A stretch of 42,749 nt of DNA, taken from positions 1 to 42,749 of the forward strand of contig PNKC01000024.1 of the NCBI GenBank assembly GCA_013822275.1, read 5' to 3'. The notes under the pieces are model-generated. The model was not told the DNA's origin. It saw only the letters and a program-made list of their open reading frames with translations, and did not search any database. Position 1 is the first letter of the stretch. Each line of letters opens with the position of its first letter. Source of the stretch: Anaerolinea sp. GTDB lineage: Bacteria > Chloroflexota > Dehalococcoidia > Tepidiformales > Tepidiformaceae. Of this stretch, positions 40,322 to 42,749 are shown piece by piece. The position numbers were made by a program, and so were the translations under genes.

Positions 40322-42749
40322 ATGCCTGGACCGCTCGAAGGCCTTCGCGTCCTCGAACTCGCCACGGGCGTCGCCGGTCCATACTGCGGCAAGCTCCTCG
40401 CGGGACTCGGCGCCGAAGTCATCAAGCTTGAACCGCCGGGCGGCGACCCCTCCCGCCTGGCAGGCCCCTTCCCCGGCGACTCTCCCGACCCCGAACGCTC
40501 CGGCCTGTTTCTCCACCTGAACACCGGCAAGCGCGGCGCCACTGCAGCGGTCTCCCCGGCTTTGATTGACCGTGCCACCGGGGAACTCCTCGCCGGCGCC
40601 GATATCATGTTGATCGGCCATCGTCCGGCCGAACTAAGCGCCGCCGGCGTCGAACTCGGACCACTCCTCTCCCGGTTTCCGCGCCTGATCGTGACGAACG
40701 TGAGCAGCTTCGGCCTCACGGGCCCTTACGCGGACTACCTCGGTGGCGAGCTCATCGCCTACGCCCTCGGCGGCTACATGATGCTCACCGGCTCTCCGGA
40801 CCGTGAGCCCTTGAAGGCCTATGGAGACCTCGTCCAGTACCAGGCCGGCGGCCACGCCGCTCTTGGCACCCTCGCCGCCCTCTTCGCCCGCGAACGGACC
40901 GGCCGGGGCCAACTCGTCGACGTCTCCGCCATGGAAGCGGCCACGTTCCTCCTCGGCGGCGTGGAGCAGCAGGCCTACTTCTACGGGCGCGTCGCCCGTC
41001 GCAACGGCACGCGACTCCTTGGTTTTCCGCCGGAGCACTCCTATCCGTCCACCATCCGCCCTTGCGCGGACGGCTTCGTCCACTGCCACTCGAACAACCG
41101 CTACCTGGACCTCCTGGCGGCGCTGATCCCCGACGGCCGCCTCCTCGACCCGGAAGTCCTCCATGCCCAGATGGGCCACGCCGACGAGATCGACGCCATC
41201 ATGGACGCCTGGCTCGCCGACAAGACCCGCACAGAGATCGTGGAGCGCGCCCAGGAGATCCGCCTCCCGTTCACGGAGGTGATGGAGCCGGGCGAAGTCA
41301 TGGCGGACCCGCATCACCAGGAACGCGGCAGCTTCGTCGGAGTCAACCACCGCGCCGGGGGACGGTTGTCTCAACCGGGCGCCCCGTTTCGCATGTCCGC
41401 AACGCCCTGGAAGACCCGGCCGGCGCCGCCGCTTTCAGCGCCGTCCGCGCGAATCAACTGGATGTCCGTCCCCCTTGATGCGCCCACGCTTCCTGCCGCG
41501 GGAGGCGGCACCCGCCCGCTCGCGGGCTACCGCGTGCTGGACTTCACGAACGCGGTTGCGGGCCCGATCGCCTCGTCACTTCTCGGCGTCCTCGGCGCGG
41601 AAGTTGTCAAAGTCGAATCCCCGTTCGCGCGGCCAGCGAAGGCCTCCGGCACCGCCCCGTTGAAGGAAGGCGCCGAGGACCTCAGCTACAACCGGATCAT
41701 GCTCTACAACAACCTCAACCACTCCAAGAAGGGCGTGGCCCTCGATGTCTCCCGGCCCGAAGGGCGCGAGGTATTCCTGAAAATGGCCGCCCACGCGCAT
41801 GCGGTCGTCCAGAACTTCTCGCCCCGTGTCATGGGCAACCTCCGCCTGGGCTACGAAGCGCTATCTGAAGCCAACCCCAACGTCATCCTCACCTCCATGC
41901 CCGCCTTCGGCCTCACAGGCCCTTACAAAGACCGCGGTTCCTACGGTCCCGGCGTGGACGCCATGAGCGGGCTCTCCCACCTCACCGGCTACGAGGACGG
42001 CCCCCCGATGAAGCCGGGCAACTTCTTTTGCGACCAGAACGCCGCCGTCCTCTCTGCTTTCGCGACCATGGCGGCGCTCTGGCATCGCGCCCACGGCGGC
42101 CCCGGCCAGCACGTCGAACTCGCCATGATCGAAGGGGAGTTCCAGATCCTCGGCGACGCCTACATCGATTTCGCCATGAACGGCCGCGAACGCAGGAGGA
42201 CGGGCAACCGCCATCCCCGGATGGAGCCGCACGATGTCTTCCGCTGCCGTGGCGAAGACGCCTGGGTCGCCATTGCAGTGGTAAATGACGCCCAGTGGGC
42301 TCGACTCGCGCAGCTCATTGAGCGCCCTGACCTGGCCGGAGACGCCGCACTGTCCACGCTCGAAGGCCGCCAACAGCACCGCAATCGCATCCACGCGGCC
42401 ATCATCTCGTGGACGTCCGGTCGCGACAAAGTCGAAGCCCAGGACGCCCTCCAGGGCGCTGGCGTCCCCGCGGCGGCGGTCCTCGACGCCGCTGAAATCC
42501 TGCGCAACCTACATGTCCTCGCCCGCAACGGCTTCGAATACGTCGCTGTCCCTGACGTGGGGCCAACGCCCTACCCCCGGCCCGCCTTTATCCTCGGCGG
42601 CACGCCCGTCCCCCTCCAAACACCCGCCCCACGCTTCGCCCAGGACAACGACACCGTATTCGCGAACATCGCCGGACTCACGCCACAGGACATCGCGGCG
42701 CTCGAAGCCTCCGGCGTCACCTCGAGCGTCCCCCGCGGCGTATCTCACT
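40322..42749 (+). CDS. Two-domain CaiB/BaiF CoA-transferase (open at right edge)
   Basis: Fusion of two class III CoA-transferase modules; 809 codons are visible and the frame is still open, though the family tail (TPQDIAALEASG) shows it is almost complete. Domain 1, about 1-390: LEGLRVLELATGVAGPYCGKLLAGLGAEVIKLE in part, NTGKRGATAAV, SSFGLTGPYADYL, GRGQLVDVSAMEA. Domain 2, from about 400: LAGYRVLDFTNAVAGPIAS, NNLNHSKKGVALDV, MPAFGLTGPY, GPGQHVELAMIEGE. The position of the formyl-CoA transferase catalytic Asp is Glu143 in domain 1 (GGELIAYALGG) and Gly542 in domain 2, by eye. The two halves may form a single intramolecular interlocked pair. ATG at 40322 with AGGGGAG. Possible partner of the minus-strand CaiB cluster. 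Confidence 0.9.
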   Translation, partial: MPGPLEGLRVLELATGVAGPYCGKLLAGLGAEVIKLEPPGGDPSRLAGPFPGDSPDPERSGLFLHLNTGKRGATAAVSPALIDRATGELLAGADIMLIGHRPAELSAAGVELGPLLSRFPRLIVTNVSSFGLTGPYADYLGGELIAYALGGYMMLTGSPDREPLKAYGDLVQYQAGGHAALGTLAALFARERTGRGQLVDVSAMEAATFLLGGVEQQAYFYGRVARRNGTRLLGFPPEHSYPSTIRPCADGFVHCHSNNRYLDLLAALIPDGRLLDPEVLHAQMGHADEIDAIMDAWLADKTRTEIVERAQEIRLPFTEVMEPGEVMADPHHQERGSFVGVNHRAGGRLSQPGAPFRMSATPWKTRPAPPLSAPSARINWMSVPLDAPTLPAAGGGTRPLAGYRVLDFTNAVAGPIASSLLGVLGAEVVKVESPFARPAKASGTAPLKEGAEDLSYNRIMLYNNLNHSKKGVALDVSRPEGREVFLKMAAHAHAVVQNFSPRVMGNLRLGYEALSEANPNVILTSMPAFGLTGPYKDRGSYGPGVDAMSGLSHLTGYEDGPPMKPGNFFCDQNAAVLSAFATMAALWHRAHGGPGQHVELAMIEGEFQILGDAYIDFAMNGRERRRTGNRHPRMEPHDVFRCRGEDAWVAIAVVNDAQWARLAQLIERPDLAGDAALSTLEGRQQHRNRIHAAIISWTSGRDKVEAQDALQGAGVPAAAVLDAAEILRNLHVLARNGFEYVAVPDVGPTPYPRPAFILGGTPVPLQTPAPRFAQDNDTVFANIAGLTPQDIAALEASGVTSSVPRGVSH

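Noticed and set aside
1..42749. tRNA genes, rRNA, CRISPR arrays, insertion sequences, phage or toxin-antitoxin modules
   Set aside because: No cloverleaf, regularly spaced repeat array, transposase, integrase or recognisable toxin/antitoxin was seen on reading both strands.

Overview
The window is GC-rich, densely coding bacterial chromosome with many GTG and TTG starts and short or overlapping junctions. The most lineage-informative gene is the leucyl-tRNA synthetase fragment. Its active-site block ([15 protein letters not shown]) resembles, from memory, LeuRS of Chloroflexota. Together with the abundance of CaiB-type CoA-transferases, MFS exporters and DUF309/402/429 proteins, this suggests a Chloroflexota bacterium, perhaps of the Dehalococcoidia side. 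That assignment is inference and was not searched. No tRNA, rRNA, CRISPR, insertion sequence or prophage was seen.

Layout. (1) 1-5253, minus strand: argG, a 117-aa unknown, a GH13 alpha-glucosidase and a 184-aa unknown, joined by 4-nt ATGA/GTGA overlaps. They are followed by leuS, which has its own putative promoter and a structured leader, and which runs off the left edge. (2) 5377-8238, minus strand: a 73-aa unknown, an MFS transporter and glutamate dehydrogenase. (3) 8353-10626, plus strand: a D-2-hydroxyacid dehydrogenase, an orotate-phosphoribosyltransferase-like protein with an altered catalytic loop, and a GNAT acetyltransferase. (4) 18547 down to 10670, minus strand: argC-argJ-argB, polyphosphate kinase, argD, a nitrilase and an SdpI-family membrane protein. 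(5) 18633-21864, plus strand: a metallo-beta-lactamase-fold hydrolase, a thiolase-like/DUF35 pair, a VOC protein, and a small basic protein behind a dyad-containing promoter. (6) 27546 down to 21874, minus strand: an SDR, a MacB-like ABC exporter (very large FtsX permease plus ATPase) and a DUF309 protein. (7) 27625-34754, mixed strands: a small membrane protein, DUF402, argS, DUF429, a nitroreductase-like protein, an inositol-monophosphatase family protein, a UbiA prenyltransferase and CinA. (8) 34824-42749: an MFS transporter, two CaiB/BaiF CoA-transferases (one frameshifted) and an epoxide-hydrolase-like protein on the minus strand. A hemerythrin-like protein and a large two-domain CaiB/BaiF protein (open at the right edge) lie on the plus strand.

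Functional picture. Arginine biosynthesis is represented by argC, argJ, argB, argD and argG; argF and argH are absent from the window. Glutamate dehydrogenase supplies or drains the glutamate that feeds it. Two regions look catabolic and CoA-dependent: the thiolase-like/DUF35 pair, which may be an aldolase rather than a thiolase, and the CaiB/epoxide hydrolase/MFS cluster.

A recurrent signal is a TANNNT hexamer 6-8 nt before the start codon of genes that head transcription units and lack a Shine-Dalgarno sequence. This suggests widespread leaderless transcription. Long reading frames antisense to the genes above are ordinary high-GC shadows and are omitted.
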